Positions 51,660 to 61,250 of a stretch of 64,000 bases of DNA are shown piece by piece (the stretch's first letter is position 1; the number at the start of each line of letters is the position of its first letter). Source of the stretch: Streptomyces griseorubiginosus (GTDB lineage Bacteria > Actinomycetota > Actinomycetes > Streptomycetales > Streptomycetaceae); the NCBI RefSeq assembly GCF_001514195.1, contig NZ_KQ948734.1, forward strand, positions 1,121,076-1,185,075, in the 5' to 3' direction. The position numbers and the translations under genes are program-made. Under the pieces are notes generated by a model that was not told the DNA's origin, ran no database searches, and was given only the letters and a program-made list of their open reading frames with translations.

Positions 51660-53237
51660 TCAGTCGACGGTCACGACCACGGAGTGCCATCCGTCGGCGC
51701 CGTCGGGGATCGTGCGGGTGCGTCTGTCGGTCTGGAGCGCGCCGGTGCGGTCGCCGGCCCGGACGGTGAGGGTGTGGCCGCCCTTGGTGGCCTGCCAGGG
51801 GAAGGTCCACTGGCGCCAGGTGTCGGTGGTGTCCTCGGCGGCGAGCCGGGCTTCCTGCCAGGGCCCGTCGTCCACGCGGACCTCGACCCTGTCGATGCCG
51901 CGGTGCTGGGCCCAGGCGACGCCGGCGACCATGACGGTGCCCGCCGCCGGCCGGGCGAAGGGCTTGGGCGTGTCGATGCGGGACTGTGTCTTCACGGGCG
52001 CCCTGCGCGCCCAGCCGCGCTTGACCCAGTAGGGGTCGTAGGCGTCGAAGGTGGTGAGCTCGATGTCCTCGATCCACTTGCAGGCGGACACGAAGCCGTA
52101 CAGGCCGGGCACCACCATGCGGACCGGGAAGCCGTGCGCGAAGGGCAGCGGTGCGCCGTTCATGCCGAGCGCGAGCAGGGCGTCGCGGCCGTCCATCACG
52201 TCCTCGACCGGGCTGCCGATGGTCATGCCGTCCACGGAACGCGCGACCAGCTGGTCGGCCGGGCCGCCTTTCGACGGCGGCCGCACCCCGCACTCGGCGA
52301 GCAGATCGGCCAGGCGTACGCCGATCCAGCGGGCGTTGCCCACGTACGGGCCGCCGACCTCGTTGGAGACGCAGGTCAGCGTGATGTCACGCTCGACCAG
52401 CGGACGGCCCAGCAGATCGTCGTAGGAGAGCGTGAGCGGGCGGGTCACGCCCTTGCCGTGCACGCGCAGGCGCCAGGTCGTCGCGTTCACCCGGGGCACC
52501 ACCAGCGCGGTGTCGACACGGTAGAAGTCCGCGGTGGGCGTGACGAACGGGCTGAGTCCGGGGATCCGCGGTCCGGCGCCCTTCGGTACGGCCCGGGCGG
52601 GGGACGCGGGAGCGGGGAGCACCGCGTCCCGGCGGGAGGCGACCGCGCCCCGGCCGCCGGCACCCGCCAGGGCCCGGCCCAGCAGACCGGCCCCCGCCGA
52701 GGCCACGGCCGCCGTGCTCGCCGCGATCACGAAGCCCCGGCGGTCCCAGTCCCCATCAGGCGGCCCTGACGTGGAAGCGCGGGGTGCGAGGCGGCCCAGG
52801 AGCACGTACAGGAGTACGGCCCCGGCGACCGCCCCGGCCACCGAGGGCACCGCGTCCGTCAGGCCGACCGAGTCGGGCCGACGCGTCGCCGCGAGCGCCC
52901 CCACGGCCCCGAACAGCAGCACACCGGCAGCGGCGGTACGGCGGAACCGCAGTCCGGCAATTCCGAGGAACACCGCGAAGAGACCGAGAACCGCGAGAAT
53001 TCCCAGCTGGAGAACCAGTTTGTCGTCGGTGCCGAAATTCCGGATCGCCCAGTCCTTCACCGCGGCGGGCGTGGCGTCGATCGCGGCGCCGCCGACCGCG
53101 ACCACGGGACCGGACTGCGGGCGCACCGCCCCCGCGCAGGCCTCGGCGACCGCTAGCGCGGCACAGCCGGCCAGCAGACCGCTGAACGCGCCCAGCGGCA
53201 GCCGCAGTCGGCAGGATTTCCTCTCGTTCTCGGTCAC
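51660..53237 (-). CDS. Membrane-anchored sulfite-oxidase-family molybdopterin oxidoreductase
   Basis: 525 residues. The N-terminal 150 residues hold about four membrane spans, followed by WDRRGFVIAAST and a periplasmic-type molybdopterin domain (about 200-420) with the Mo-ligand Cys in DITLTCVSNEVGG and the substrate-site region GLYGFVSACKWIEDIELTTFDAYDPYW, then an Ig-like Mo-cofactor dimerisation domain. Related enzymes oxidise sulfite or reduce oxidised methionine and other S- or N-oxides in the envelope. GTG 53237 follows an ECF-type -10 by six bases, so the mRNA may be leaderless. Transcribed towards the fasciclin gene. Confidence 0.92.
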   Translation of the reverse strand: MTENERKSCRLRLPLGAFSGLLAGCAALAVAEACAGAVRPQSGPVVAVGGAAIDATPAAVKDWAIRNFGTDDKLVLQLGILAVLGLFAVFLGIAGLRFRRTAAAGVLLFGAVGALAATRRPDSVGLTDAVPSVAGAVAGAVLLYVLLGRLAPRASTSGPPDGDWDRRGFVIAASTAAVASAGAGLLGRALAGAGGRGAVASRRDAVLPAPASPARAVPKGAGPRIPGLSPFVTPTADFYRVDTALVVPRVNATTWRLRVHGKGVTRPLTLSYDDLLGRPLVERDITLTCVSNEVGGPYVGNARWIGVRLADLLAECGVRPPSKGGPADQLVARSVDGMTIGSPVEDVMDGRDALLALGMNGAPLPFAHGFPVRMVVPGLYGFVSACKWIEDIELTTFDAYDPYWVKRGWARRAPVKTQSRIDTPKPFARPAAGTVMVAGVAWAQHRGIDRVEVRVDDGPWQEARLAAEDTTDTWRQWTFPWQATKGGHTLTVRAGDRTGALQTDRRTRTIPDGADGWHSVVVTVD

Positions 53238-53243
53238 GTGGGG

Positions 53244-53273
53244 AATCCGGTCCTGAAATGCCGTCGGATTGGT
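53244..53273 (-). promoter_or_regulatory. Shared ECF-type promoter element, site 2 (molybdoenzyme operon)
   Basis: Minus strand: ACCAATCC (53273-53266), 16 bp, CGGATT (53249-53244), then six bases to the GTG start at 53237. Confidence 0.75.
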
Positions 53274-53305
53274 GGCAGCCCCGATCGGATGAAGTTTCTT
53301 TTCCC

Positions 53306-53335
53306 ACCAATCCGCGCCCGCTCCGGCTACGGATC
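53306..53335 (+). promoter_or_regulatory. Shared ECF-type promoter element, site 3 (ECF sigma gene 1)
   Basis: ACCAATCC (53306-53313), 16 bp, CGGATC (53330-53335), about 118 bp before the GTG at 53453. It is back to back with site 2. Confidence 0.7.
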
Positions 53336-53452
53336 CCCTTTAAAAAGGTCTTTCTCTTTCACAGCCCGAAGTCCCGCGTCACAGAGGTCGCGTGGCGGTG
53401 TCCAACCACTGGAAGACCGGCTTCCGGGAGACCGGACGAGAGGAGCAACCCA

Positions 53453-54022
53453 GTGGTGGGTGCACCACCCGACACCCGGCCCGACACGGACGACGCCCTG
53501 CTCGTGGTCCGTGCCGCGGAAGGGGACGAGGACGCGTTCGCCGTGCTCGTGCAACGCCACGCGCCGGCGCTCATCCAGCTCGCCACCCGGCTGCTCGGCA
53601 CCCGGACCGAGGCGGAGGACGCCGTCCAGGACGCCTTCCTCAGCGCCTGGCGGAGGCTGCCCGAGTTCCAGGGGCGCTCCTCCTTCGGCACCTGGATGTA
53701 CCGGATCGTCACCAACCGGTGCCTGAACGTGCTGCGTTCGCGCAGGCCCACGGCCCCGCTGGAGGCGGTCGGGGACGTGGCCGCGGCCGAGCACAGCACG
53801 TCACCGGCCCGGATCACCGAGGGCCGGGACGCGGTGCGCGAACTGCGCGAGGCACTCGACCTGCTCTCCGCCGAACAGCGCGCCTGCTGGGTGCTGCGGG
53901 AACTGGACGGACGGTCCTACGAGTTCGTCGCGGAAGCGGTGGGCATCAGCCAGGACGCCGTCCGCGCCCGCGTCTTCCGTGCACGCCGTTGTCTGACACA
54001 AGCACTGGGGGCCTGGCGATGA
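53453..54022 (+). CDS. ECF RNA polymerase sigma factor 1
   Basis: 189 residues. Region 2 is LVQRHAPALIQLATRLLGTRTEAEDAVQDAFLSAWRRLPEFQGRSSFGTWMYRIVTNRCLNVLRSRR; region 4 is ALDLLSAEQRACWVLRELDGRSYEFVAEAVGISQDAVRARVFRARRCL. No extra domain is present. GTG 53453 has AGGAG seven bases upstream. The stop overlaps the next gene (ATGA), which carries a ZAS zinc-finger motif and is the likely cognate anti-sigma factor. Its own promoter region carries the shared CCAATCC/CGGAT element, so it is self-regulated or lies in a cascade under the SigK-like factor. Confidence 0.94.
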   Translation: MVGAPPDTRPDTDDALLVVRAAEGDEDAFAVLVQRHAPALIQLATRLLGTRTEAEDAVQDAFLSAWRRLPEFQGRSSFGTWMYRIVTNRCLNVLRSRRPTAPLEAVGDVAAAEHSTSPARITEGRDAVRELREALDLLSAEQRACWVLRELDGRSYEFVAEAVGISQDAVRARVFRARRCLTQALGAWR

Positions 54023-54669
54023 CCGACCCGATCGAACCGCCGCACGGCACGTCCACCCACGAGGACGACGACGAACTCCTGCCCTGCGGACGCCTGCTGT
54101 CCCGGGCCTGGGCCGACTGGGAGGACCAGGCCCGCGACGACCGGTCCCGGGACGGCGAGGCGGGCGACGCCCACCCGCGAAACTGCCCGCACTGCCGGGA
54201 GGCGGTGCGCGGGCTCGACGAACTGGAGTCCGCGGTACGAGGGTTGCGCACCGAGACGGCCGCCGCCGACTCCTACGACAGCGAGCCGCTGACCCGACGG
54301 ATCATGGACGTCGTCCGCCTCGAACTGCGTCCGGGCCGCCCGCTGCCGCTCGGCGAACCCGCCGAGGACCTGTGGATCATGGAGGCCGTCGCGGCCAGGA
54401 CCCTGCGCTCCGCGGCGGAGACGGTCCCGGGCGTCCGCGCCGGCTCCTGCCGCCTCCGCCACGTCCATGAGGACGGCACGGTCGAGGTCCGCCTCGACAT
54501 CCACGCCCCGCTCGGCGTCCCGCTGCCCGACTTCACCGAACGGGTGCGGGAACAGGTGCGGCGGGTGGCCGACCGCGCCCTGGGCATGCCCACGGCGGCC
54601 GTGCACCTCAGGGTCACCGACCTCCTCCCCCCGACGGCCGACGACGACCGGGAAGGCCGTACGCCATGA
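54019..54669 (+). CDS. ZAS-type anti-sigma factor fused to an Asp23-like domain
   Basis: 216 residues with no membrane segment. Cys23 followed by HPRNCPHC (His52, Cys56, Cys59) reproduces the Cys...HxxxCxxC zinc anti-sigma signature of RsrA-like proteins, with similar spacing. The second half (about 115-205) reads as an Asp23-type alpha/beta domain: ARTLRSAAETVPGVRAGSCRLRHV, EVRLDIHAPLGVPLPDFTERVREQVRRVADRALG and AVHLRVTDLLPP. ATG 54019 overlaps the sigma-factor stop by 4 nt. This suggests a soluble redox- or zinc-responsive anti-sigma factor that also interacts with the Asp23 network. The Asp23 assignment rests on pattern only. Confidence 0.75.
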   Translation: MTDPIEPPHGTSTHEDDDELLPCGRLLSRAWADWEDQARDDRSRDGEAGDAHPRNCPHCREAVRGLDELESAVRGLRTETAAADSYDSEPLTRRIMDVVRLELRPGRPLPLGEPAEDLWIMEAVAARTLRSAAETVPGVRAGSCRLRHVHEDGTVEVRLDIHAPLGVPLPDFTERVREQVRRVADRALGMPTAAVHLRVTDLLPPTADDDREGRTP

Positions 54670-55016
54670 ACGACCACACCTCGAACACCCCGTACGGCCG
54701 GCTCGCCGCGGAACTGGCCACCTCCGTGACGGAAGTGCCCGGCGTGGCCTTCCTCAGGCCCGGCCTGACCGACCGGCTGCGCACGGCGCTGCCGCGGTCC
54801 GCGCCGCACTCCGCCGGGACCGCCGCCGGGGTGCGCCTGACCCGGCCGGACGGCGAGGGACCCTGGCATGTCGAGATCCACGTCGTGGCGCTCCGGCAGG
54901 CGCGGACCGTGGACGTGGCCCGCGGGGTCCGCGACGCCGTCGGACACCGGCTGGGCGTCCTGGCCCCCGGCGAGCCCCGGCCCCGGGTCACCGTGACGGT
55001 CACGGGTCTCCTCTGA
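54666..55016 (+). CDS. Asp23-like small protein
   Basis: 116 residues, soluble. The arrangement LAAELATSVTEVPGVAFLRPGL, WHVEIHVVALRQARTVDVARGVRDAVGHRLGV and RPRVTVTVTGLL is the Asp23-type beta-alpha-beta pattern in reduced form. The ATG overlaps the preceding stop (ATGA), so the sigma, anti-sigma and this protein are produced together. It is probably a partner in Asp23-type assemblies; function otherwise unknown. Confidence 0.72.
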   Translation: MNDHTSNTPYGRLAAELATSVTEVPGVAFLRPGLTDRLRTALPRSAPHSAGTAAGVRLTRPDGEGPWHVEIHVVALRQARTVDVARGVRDAVGHRLGVLAPGEPRPRVTVTVTGLL

Positions 55017-55033
55017 GTCCCCGGCCGTCTGAG

Positions 55034-55061
55034 TCCCCGGCCGTCGGTGCTCAGCCGGGGA
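55034..55061. terminator. Hairpin between convergent sigma-locus operons
   Basis: TCCCCGGC (55034-55041) pairs with GCCGGGGA (55054-55061), loop 12 nt. The 3' arm overlaps the end of the RskA-like gene; a 15-bp direct repeat GAGTCCCCGGCCGTC also occurs at about 55015 and 55031. Confidence 0.55.
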
Positions 55062-55803
55062 ACGCCATCAGGGCGATCGGCGTGGACGTGGGGTGTGTCG
55101 AGCCGCCGGCGGGTTCGACGGTGATGCCCATGCCCGACGCCCCGTCGACGTTGCCCCGCATCAGGACGGTCTGGTCGCCGCGGTCGGCGTCCATCAGGCC
55201 GGCGGACCGCATGGTCCCCGCGTCGTCGAACCAGAGCTCGTACACCTTTCCGCGGGGCGGCCGGGCCATGCCGGAGACGACGAACACGGCCTTGTCCCTG
55301 CTCTGCGAGACGACGACCGTGCCGGTGGCACCCGCGGCCAGGTCGGCGGCCCGCGTCCGGGCGTCCGGCGCCGCGAGCACGGCGGCGATCTCGTCGGCGC
55401 TCCGGGACGCCTGACGTGCCTCGGCGCGGGCGTCCGCGGCCTGCTGGTGCTGCCACACGGTCGTCCCGCCGAGCGCCGCGGCCGCGGCGAGACAGGCCGC
55501 GAGCGCCCACCGGGACAGCAGCCCGGCCCTCAGCCCGGCACGCACCGGGGAGACCCGGACGGTCGTGCCGGGCGTCTCCTGGCGGACAGTGGTGATCCGG
55601 CGCAGCACGTGCTCGCGCAGTGCCGGGGGGACGGGCGCGGCGACGGCCAGTCCCAGCCGGGCCGCGGTCGCGCTCAGCTCGGCCGTCTCCTGCGCGCAGG
55701 GCTCGCAGCCCGCGAGATGACGTTCGAAGGAGACGCTCTCCTCGTCGGACAGGGCGTGCAGGGCGTAGGCGCCGGTCAGCCGGTGCAGGTCGACGGTGGT
55801 CAC
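55051..55803 (-). CDS. rskA: Anti-sigma-K factor (RskA-like)
   Basis: 250 residues. The N-terminal ZAS-type domain has FERHLAGCEPC (His29, Cys33, Cys36), one membrane span follows at about 88-108 (WALAACLAAAAALGG), then an extracytoplasmic RskA domain with GTVVVSQSRDKAVFVVSGMARPPRGKVYELWFDDAGTMRSAGLM. RskA sequesters SigK and is released by regulated proteolysis. GTG 55803 forms a GTGA overlap with the sigma gene stop, so the pair is co-translated. Confidence 0.92.
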   Translation of the reverse strand: MTTVDLHRLTGAYALHALSDEESVSFERHLAGCEPCAQETAELSATAARLGLAVAAPVPPALREHVLRRITTVRQETPGTTVRVSPVRAGLRAGLLSRWALAACLAAAAALGGTTVWQHQQAADARAEARQASRSADEIAAVLAAPDARTRAADLAAGATGTVVVSQSRDKAVFVVSGMARPPRGKVYELWFDDAGTMRSAGLMDADRGDQTVLMRGNVDGASGMGITVEPAGGSTHPTSTPIALMAFPG

Positions 55804-56384
55804 GCGGTCACCCCCAGGCAGTCGCGCAGCCGGATCAGCCCGTCGCGCAGTCGGGTCTTCACGGTCCCCAGCGGGAGCCCCAGCGCCTCGGCCACCTCGC
55901 GGTAGGTCAGGCCCCGGTAGTAGGCGAGGGTGACGGACTGGCGCTGGAGCTCGGTCAGGGTGCGCAGACAGCGCCGCACCTGCTCCCGCTCCAGGCGCGC
56001 CTCGACATGCTCGGCCACCTCGTCGTACTCCGGCACCCTGTCCAGCAGGGCGGCCTTGTGGTCCCGGGCCATCGCGGCGTCCACGGAACGCACCCGGTCC
56101 ACGGCTCGGCGGTGGGCCAGCGTGAGGATCCAGTTCACCGCGGTCCCGCGGTCCGGCCGGTAGCGGGGAGCCGTCCGCCAGACCTCCACGAGAACCTCCT
56201 GCGCCACCTCCTCTGACTGGGCGTGGTCCCGCAGCACGGCCCGCACGACACCCAGCACCGGCCCGGCGACGATGTCGTACACATGGGCGAACGCATCCTC
56301 GTCCCCCAGCGCCACCCGCCCCACGAGTTCCTGAAGGTCGGGCCCCTTGGCGGGGTTCCTGACGATATGCACAGCTTCTTTCAC
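55800..56384 (-). CDS. sigK: ECF RNA polymerase sigma factor, SigK-like
   Basis: 194 residues. Region 2: ALGDEDAFAHVYDIVAGPVLGVVRAVLRDHAQSEEVAQEVLVEVWRTAPRYRPDRGTAVNWILTLAHRRAVDRVRS; region 4: LRTLTELQRQSVTLAYYRGLTYREVAEALGLPLGTVKTRLRDGLIRLRDCL. GTG 56384 is chosen over ATG 56408 because GGAGG lies six bases before it. Coupling to an RskA-type anti-sigma gene, and nearby fasciclin and lipid operons, match the mycobacterial SigK setting. The CCAATCC/CGGATT element upstream suggests autoregulation. Confidence 0.9.
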   Translation of the reverse strand: MKEAVHIVRNPAKGPDLQELVGRVALGDEDAFAHVYDIVAGPVLGVVRAVLRDHAQSEEVAQEVLVEVWRTAPRYRPDRGTAVNWILTLAHRRAVDRVRSVDAAMARDHKAALLDRVPEYDEVAEHVEARLEREQVRRCLRTLTELQRQSVTLAYYRGLTYREVAEALGLPLGTVKTRLRDGLIRLRDCLGVTA

Positions 56385-56418
56385 CGAGGGCCTCCACCGT
56401 CGGGACATGTCCGGACGT

Positions 56419-56448
56419 AATCCGTTCCCGCGGACCAGGTGGATTGGT
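56419..56448 (-). promoter_or_regulatory. Shared ECF-type promoter element, site 4 (sigK-rskA)
   Basis: Minus strand: ACCAATCC (56448-56441), 16 bp, CGGATT (56424-56419), about 34 bp before the chosen GTG. A palindrome GGACATGTCC lies just downstream at 56403-56412. Confidence 0.75.
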
Positions 56449-56492
56449 TGCGCCGACGACGAATCGGAATCGGGGCGGGCGGCGCGACACCA

Positions 56493-56855
56493 TCAGCCTC
56501 CGCGTGGGCGGCGCGAGATCACCTGAGGGAGTTTTCCCGCCTTCCAGTAGCCGTCGAGGATCGTGAGCAGACGCTCGGGGTCGCGGAAGACCTCGGAGAT
56601 CCGGTCGCCGTACTGCTCGAGGAGGGGGTCACTCTCGACCATCTTGCGGCCGGCCCCCGTGAAGGACGACGAGTAGGCGTGACAGTTGCCGCACCACAGG
56701 TAGTTGATCCACGAAGGCTCGCTCCGCCCGTACGTCGTGTGGTGGTAGAGGCGCATGGTCGTGCGGCCGCAGACGGGGCAGGTCCGTTCGGCCACGGGCA
56801 GGTGCAGCTGGGCGCCAAGGGTCTCGCGGTGGTTCTGGTCGTAGGGCCGGGTCAT
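56493..56855 (-). CDS. Small zinc-ribbon-like hypothetical protein
   Basis: 120 residues with two CxxC pairs, CPVCG near residue 26 and CGNC near residue 55, suggesting one structural zinc site (zinc ribbon), and a C-terminal helical region VESDPLLEQYGDRISEVFRDPERLLTILDGYWKAGKLP. No catalytic motif is recognised. ATG 56855 has GAGAGG upstream. It lies 35 bp downstream of sdaA on the same strand and may be co-transcribed. Confidence 0.78.
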   Translation of the reverse strand: MTRPYDQNHRETLGAQLHLPVAERTCPVCGRTTMRLYHHTTYGRSEPSWINYLWCGNCHAYSSSFTGAGRKMVESDPLLEQYGDRISEVFRDPERLLTILDGYWKAGKLPQVISRRPRGG

Positions 56856-56890
56856 GGACCGGGAACCTCTCCGCTTCTCGGGGATTCCCC

Positions 56891-58258
56891 TCAGCACTCG
56901 ATGATGTTCACCGCAAGCCCGCCCCGGGCCGTCTCCTTGTATTTCACGCTCATGTCCGCCCCCGTGTCCTTCATCGTCTTGATGACCTTGTCGAGGGAGA
57001 CCTTGTGGGAGCCGTCGCCGCGCAGGGCCATCTTCGCCGCCGTGACCGCCTTCACCGCGGCCATGCCGTTGCGTTCGATGCAGGGGATCTGGACCAGGCC
57101 GCCGACCGGGTCGCAGGTCAGGCCCAGGTTGTGCTCCATGCCGATCTCGGCGGCGTTCTCGACCTGTTCGGGGGAGCCGCCGAGGACCTCCGCCAGCGCG
57201 CCCGCCGCCATCGAGCAGGCCGAGCCGACCTCGCCCTGGCAGCCGACCTCCGCGCCGGAGATGGACGCGTTCTCCTTGAAGAGCATGCCGATCGCGCCCG
57301 CGGCGAGGAGGAAGCGGACCACGCCGTCCTCGTCCGCGCCGGGCACGAAGTTCATGTAGTAGTGCAGCACCGCGGGGATGATGCCGGCCGCGCCGTTGGT
57401 CGGGGCGGTCACCACCCGGCCGCCGGCCGCGTTCTCCTCGTTGACCGCCATCGCGTACAGCGTGATCCACTCCATGGAGTGGGCCAACGCATCGCCCTCC
57501 GCCCGGAGTTGACGGGCCGTCACGGCTGCGCGCCGACGCACCCGCAGACCGCCCGGCAGGATGCCCTCCTGGGACATGCCCCGGGAGACACAGGCCCGCA
57601 TCACGCGCCAGATCTCCAGGAGTCCGGCCCGGATCTCGTCCTCCGTGCGCCAGGCCCGCTCGTTCTCCAGCATCAGGGCGGAGATCGACAGGCCGGTCTC
57701 CTTGGTCAGGCGCAGCAGCTCGTCACCCGTGCGGAACGGGTACTTCAGCACCGTGTCGTCGAGCTTGATCCGGTCCTCGCCGACCGCGTCCTCGTCCACG
57801 ACGAAACCGCCGCCGACCGAGTAGTACGTCTTCGACAGGAGCTCGGCGCCCGAGGCGTCGTAGGCCCACACCGTCATGCCGTTGGCGTGGTACGGGAGCG
57901 CCTTGCGGCGGTGCAGCACCAGGTCGTCGTCGAAGGAGAAGGGGATCTCGTGCTCGCCGAGCAGCTTCAGCCGCCCCGCGGACCGGATCTCCGCGACCCT
58001 GTCGTCCGCGCCCGCCACGTCCACTGTCCGGGGGGACGCCCCCTCCAGGCCCAGCAGCACCGCCTTCGGGGTGCCGTGGCCGTGGCCGGTCGCGCCCAGG
58101 GAGCCGTAGAGCTCGCAGCGGACCGAGGCGACGGCCGGCAGCAGGTCCTCGTTGCGCAGACGGCGGGCGAACATGCGGGCCGCGCGCATCGGGCCGACCG
58201 TGTGGGAGCTCGACGGGCCTATGCCGATCGAGAACAGGTCGAAGACCGAGATGGCCAC
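56891..58258 (-). CDS. sdaA: L-serine dehydratase (single-chain, iron-sulfur)
   Basis: Deaminates L-serine to pyruvate and ammonia. 455 residues, the fused alpha/beta type. N-terminal [24 protein letters not shown], catalytic-domain features [28 protein letters not shown] and [25 protein letters not shown], with the cysteines that hold the 4Fe-4S cluster. GTG 58258 is preceded by AAGGAG at ideal distance. It lies after glyA on the minus strand but beyond a strong terminator, so it may have partial read-through or its own promoter. Links serine to pyruvate alongside the glycine-cleavage genes. Confidence 0.96.
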   Translation of the reverse strand: MAISVFDLFSIGIGPSSSHTVGPMRAARMFARRLRNEDLLPAVASVRCELYGSLGATGHGHGTPKAVLLGLEGASPRTVDVAGADDRVAEIRSAGRLKLLGEHEIPFSFDDDLVLHRRKALPYHANGMTVWAYDASGAELLSKTYYSVGGGFVVDEDAVGEDRIKLDDTVLKYPFRTGDELLRLTKETGLSISALMLENERAWRTEDEIRAGLLEIWRVMRACVSRGMSQEGILPGGLRVRRRAAVTARQLRAEGDALAHSMEWITLYAMAVNEENAAGGRVVTAPTNGAAGIIPAVLHYYMNFVPGADEDGVVRFLLAAGAIGMLFKENASISGAEVGCQGEVGSACSMAAGALAEVLGGSPEQVENAAEIGMEHNLGLTCDPVGGLVQIPCIERNGMAAVKAVTAAKMALRGDGSHKVSLDKVIKTMKDTGADMSVKYKETARGGLAVNIIEC

Positions 58259-58276
58259 GGGAACTCCTTCAAAAAG

Positions 58277-58308
58277 GGTGGGGGCACACGTCGTCGGGTG
58301 CCCCCACC
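58277..58308 (-). terminator. Rho-independent terminator after glyA
   Basis: On the minus strand GGTGGGGGCA pairs perfectly with TGCCCCCACC (10 bp, loop 12 nt) and is followed by CCTTTTTG, a genuine U-run that is rare at this GC content. Confidence 0.88.
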
Positions 58309-58314
58309 GTGGAA

Positions 58315-59601
58315 CTACTTGTTCAGGCCGTTGAGGCCGGGGTACAGCGGGTGCTTGTCGGCCAGCGCCTTGACGCGGGCCTTCAGCGACTCCACGTCGG
58401 CCTCCCCGAAGGGAGAGGGCGCCTTCAGGGCCGCCGCGATGACGTCCGCGACCTCGGCGAAGTCCTCGGCCGTGAAGCCGCGCGTCGCGAGCGCGGGCGT
58501 GCCGATCCGCAGACCCGACGTGACCATCGGCGGACGCGGGTCGTTCGGGACGGCGTTGCGGTTGACCGTGATGCCGACCTCGTGGAGACGGTCCTCGGCC
58601 TGCTTGCCGTCCAGCTCGGACTCGCGCAGGTCGACGAGGATGAGGTGCACGTCGGTGCCGCCGGAGAGCACGTTGACCCCGGCCTCCCGGGCGTCGTCGG
58701 CCGTCAGGCGCTCGGCGAGGATGCGCGCGCCCTCCACCGTACGCCGCTGGCGCTCCTTGAACTCCTCGCCCGCCGCCACCTTGAAGGACACCGCCTTCGC
58801 CGCGATCACGTGCTCCAGGGGACCGCCCTGGAAGCCCGGGAAGACGGAGGAGTTCAGCTTCTTCGCGAAGTCCTTCTTCGCCAGGATGATCCCGCCGCGC
58901 GGGCCGCCCAGGGTCTTGTGGGTCGTGGAGGTGACCACGTCCGCGTACTCGACCGGGTTCGGGTGCAGCCCGGCCGCGACCAGACCGGCGAAGTGCGCCA
59001 TGTCGACCCACAGGTACGCCCCGACCTCGTCGGCGATCCGCCGGAACTCCGCGAAGTCCAGCTGCCGCGGGTACGCGGACCAGCCCGCGATGATCACCTT
59101 CGGCCGGTGCTCGCGCGCGAGCTTCTCCAGCTCGGCCATGTCGACGAGGCCCGACTCGTCCACGTGGTACGCGACCACGTTGAACTGCTTGCCGGAGAAG
59201 TTCAGCCGCATCCCGTGGGTCAGGTGACCGCCGTGCGCGAGGTCGAGACCGAGGATGGTGTCGCCGGGCTGGGCCAGCGCGAACAGGGCGGCCTGGTTGG
59301 CGGAGGCACCGGAGTGGGGCTGCACGTTGGCGTACTCGGCGCCGAACAGCTCCTTGAGCCGGTCGATGGCGATCTGCTCGGCCACGTCGACGTGCTCGCA
59401 GCCGCCGTAGTAGCGGCGGCCCGGGTAGCCCTCGGCGTACTTGTTGGTGAGGACCGAGCCCTGCGCCTCCATGACCGCGAGCGGAGCGAAGTTCTCCGAG
59501 GCGATCATCTCGAGCGTGGACTGCTGCCTGACCAGCTCGGCGTCGACCGCGGCGGCGATCTCCGGGTCGAGCTCGTGCAGGGGCGTGTTCAGTGCGGACA
59601 T
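58315..59601 (-). CDS. glyA: Serine hydroxymethyltransferase
   Basis: Interconverts serine and glycine with tetrahydrofolate. 428 residues, PLP fold type [71 protein letters not shown] and the PLP-lysine segment [16 protein letters not shown]. Full normal length. Third gene behind the glycine riboswitch (gcvT-gcvH-glyA), 15 bp after gcvH. Confidence 0.97.
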   Translation of the reverse strand: MSALNTPLHELDPEIAAAVDAELVRQQSTLEMIASENFAPLAVMEAQGSVLTNKYAEGYPGRRYYGGCEHVDVAEQIAIDRLKELFGAEYANVQPHSGASANQAALFALAQPGDTILGLDLAHGGHLTHGMRLNFSGKQFNVVAYHVDESGLVDMAELEKLAREHRPKVIIAGWSAYPRQLDFAEFRRIADEVGAYLWVDMAHFAGLVAAGLHPNPVEYADVVTSTTHKTLGGPRGGIILAKKDFAKKLNSSVFPGFQGGPLEHVIAAKAVSFKVAAGEEFKERQRRTVEGARILAERLTADDAREAGVNVLSGGTDVHLILVDLRESELDGKQAEDRLHEVGITVNRNAVPNDPRPPMVTSGLRIGTPALATRGFTAEDFAEVADVIAAALKAPSPFGEADVESLKARVKALADKHPLYPGLNGLNK

Positions 59602-59616
59602 CAGGTGTACGACTCC

Positions 59617-59994
59617 TCAGCCGGCGGAAAAGGCGGTGTACTCGTCGGCGGAGAGCAGGTCGGCCGGCTCCTCCGCGACGCGTACCTTGAACAGCCAGCC
59701 GCCCTCGAAGGGGGCGGAGTTCACCAGCGACGGGTCGTTGACGACGTCCTCGTTGACCTCGGTGACCTCACCGGAGACGGGGGAGTACAGGTCGGAGACC
59801 GACTTGGTCGACTCCAGCTCGCCGCAGGTCTCGCCCGCGGTCACCGTGTCACCGACCTCGGGGAGCTGGACGAAGACGACATCGCCGAGCGCGTTGGCCG
59901 CGTGCTCCGTGATGCCGACCGTCGAGACGCCGTCCTCGGCGCCCGACAGCCACTCGTGCTCCTTGCTGTAACGCAGCTGCTGGGGGTTGCTCAT
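59617..59994 (-). CDS. gcvH: Glycine cleavage system H protein
   Basis: 125-residue lipoyl carrier shuttling the aminomethyl group between P, T and L proteins. The lipoylation site is Lys64 in [15 protein letters not shown], with YSKEHEWL at the N-terminus and VNDSP-like [21 protein letters not shown] afterwards. ATG 59994 has AGGAGA upstream. gcvP and the L-protein gene are not in the window. Confidence 0.97.
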   Translation of the reverse strand: MSNPQQLRYSKEHEWLSGAEDGVSTVGITEHAANALGDVVFVQLPEVGDTVTAGETCGELESTKSVSDLYSPVSGEVTEVNEDVVNDPSLVNSAPFEGGWLFKVRVAEEPADLLSADEYTAFSAG

Positions 59995-60092
59995 GGCCTG
60001 AATTCTCCTGTACGCGGGGGACTGCTGACGAAGGGGGGACTGCGGAAGGCGTGCGTGAGCCGTGACTCCGTGCTCAGCATCACCTACGGCGG

Positions 60093-61208
<1,116 letters not shown>

Positions 61209-61250
61209 CGGACGGTCGTCTCCAGAATCCAAGGCATGACAGGCGAGGTC

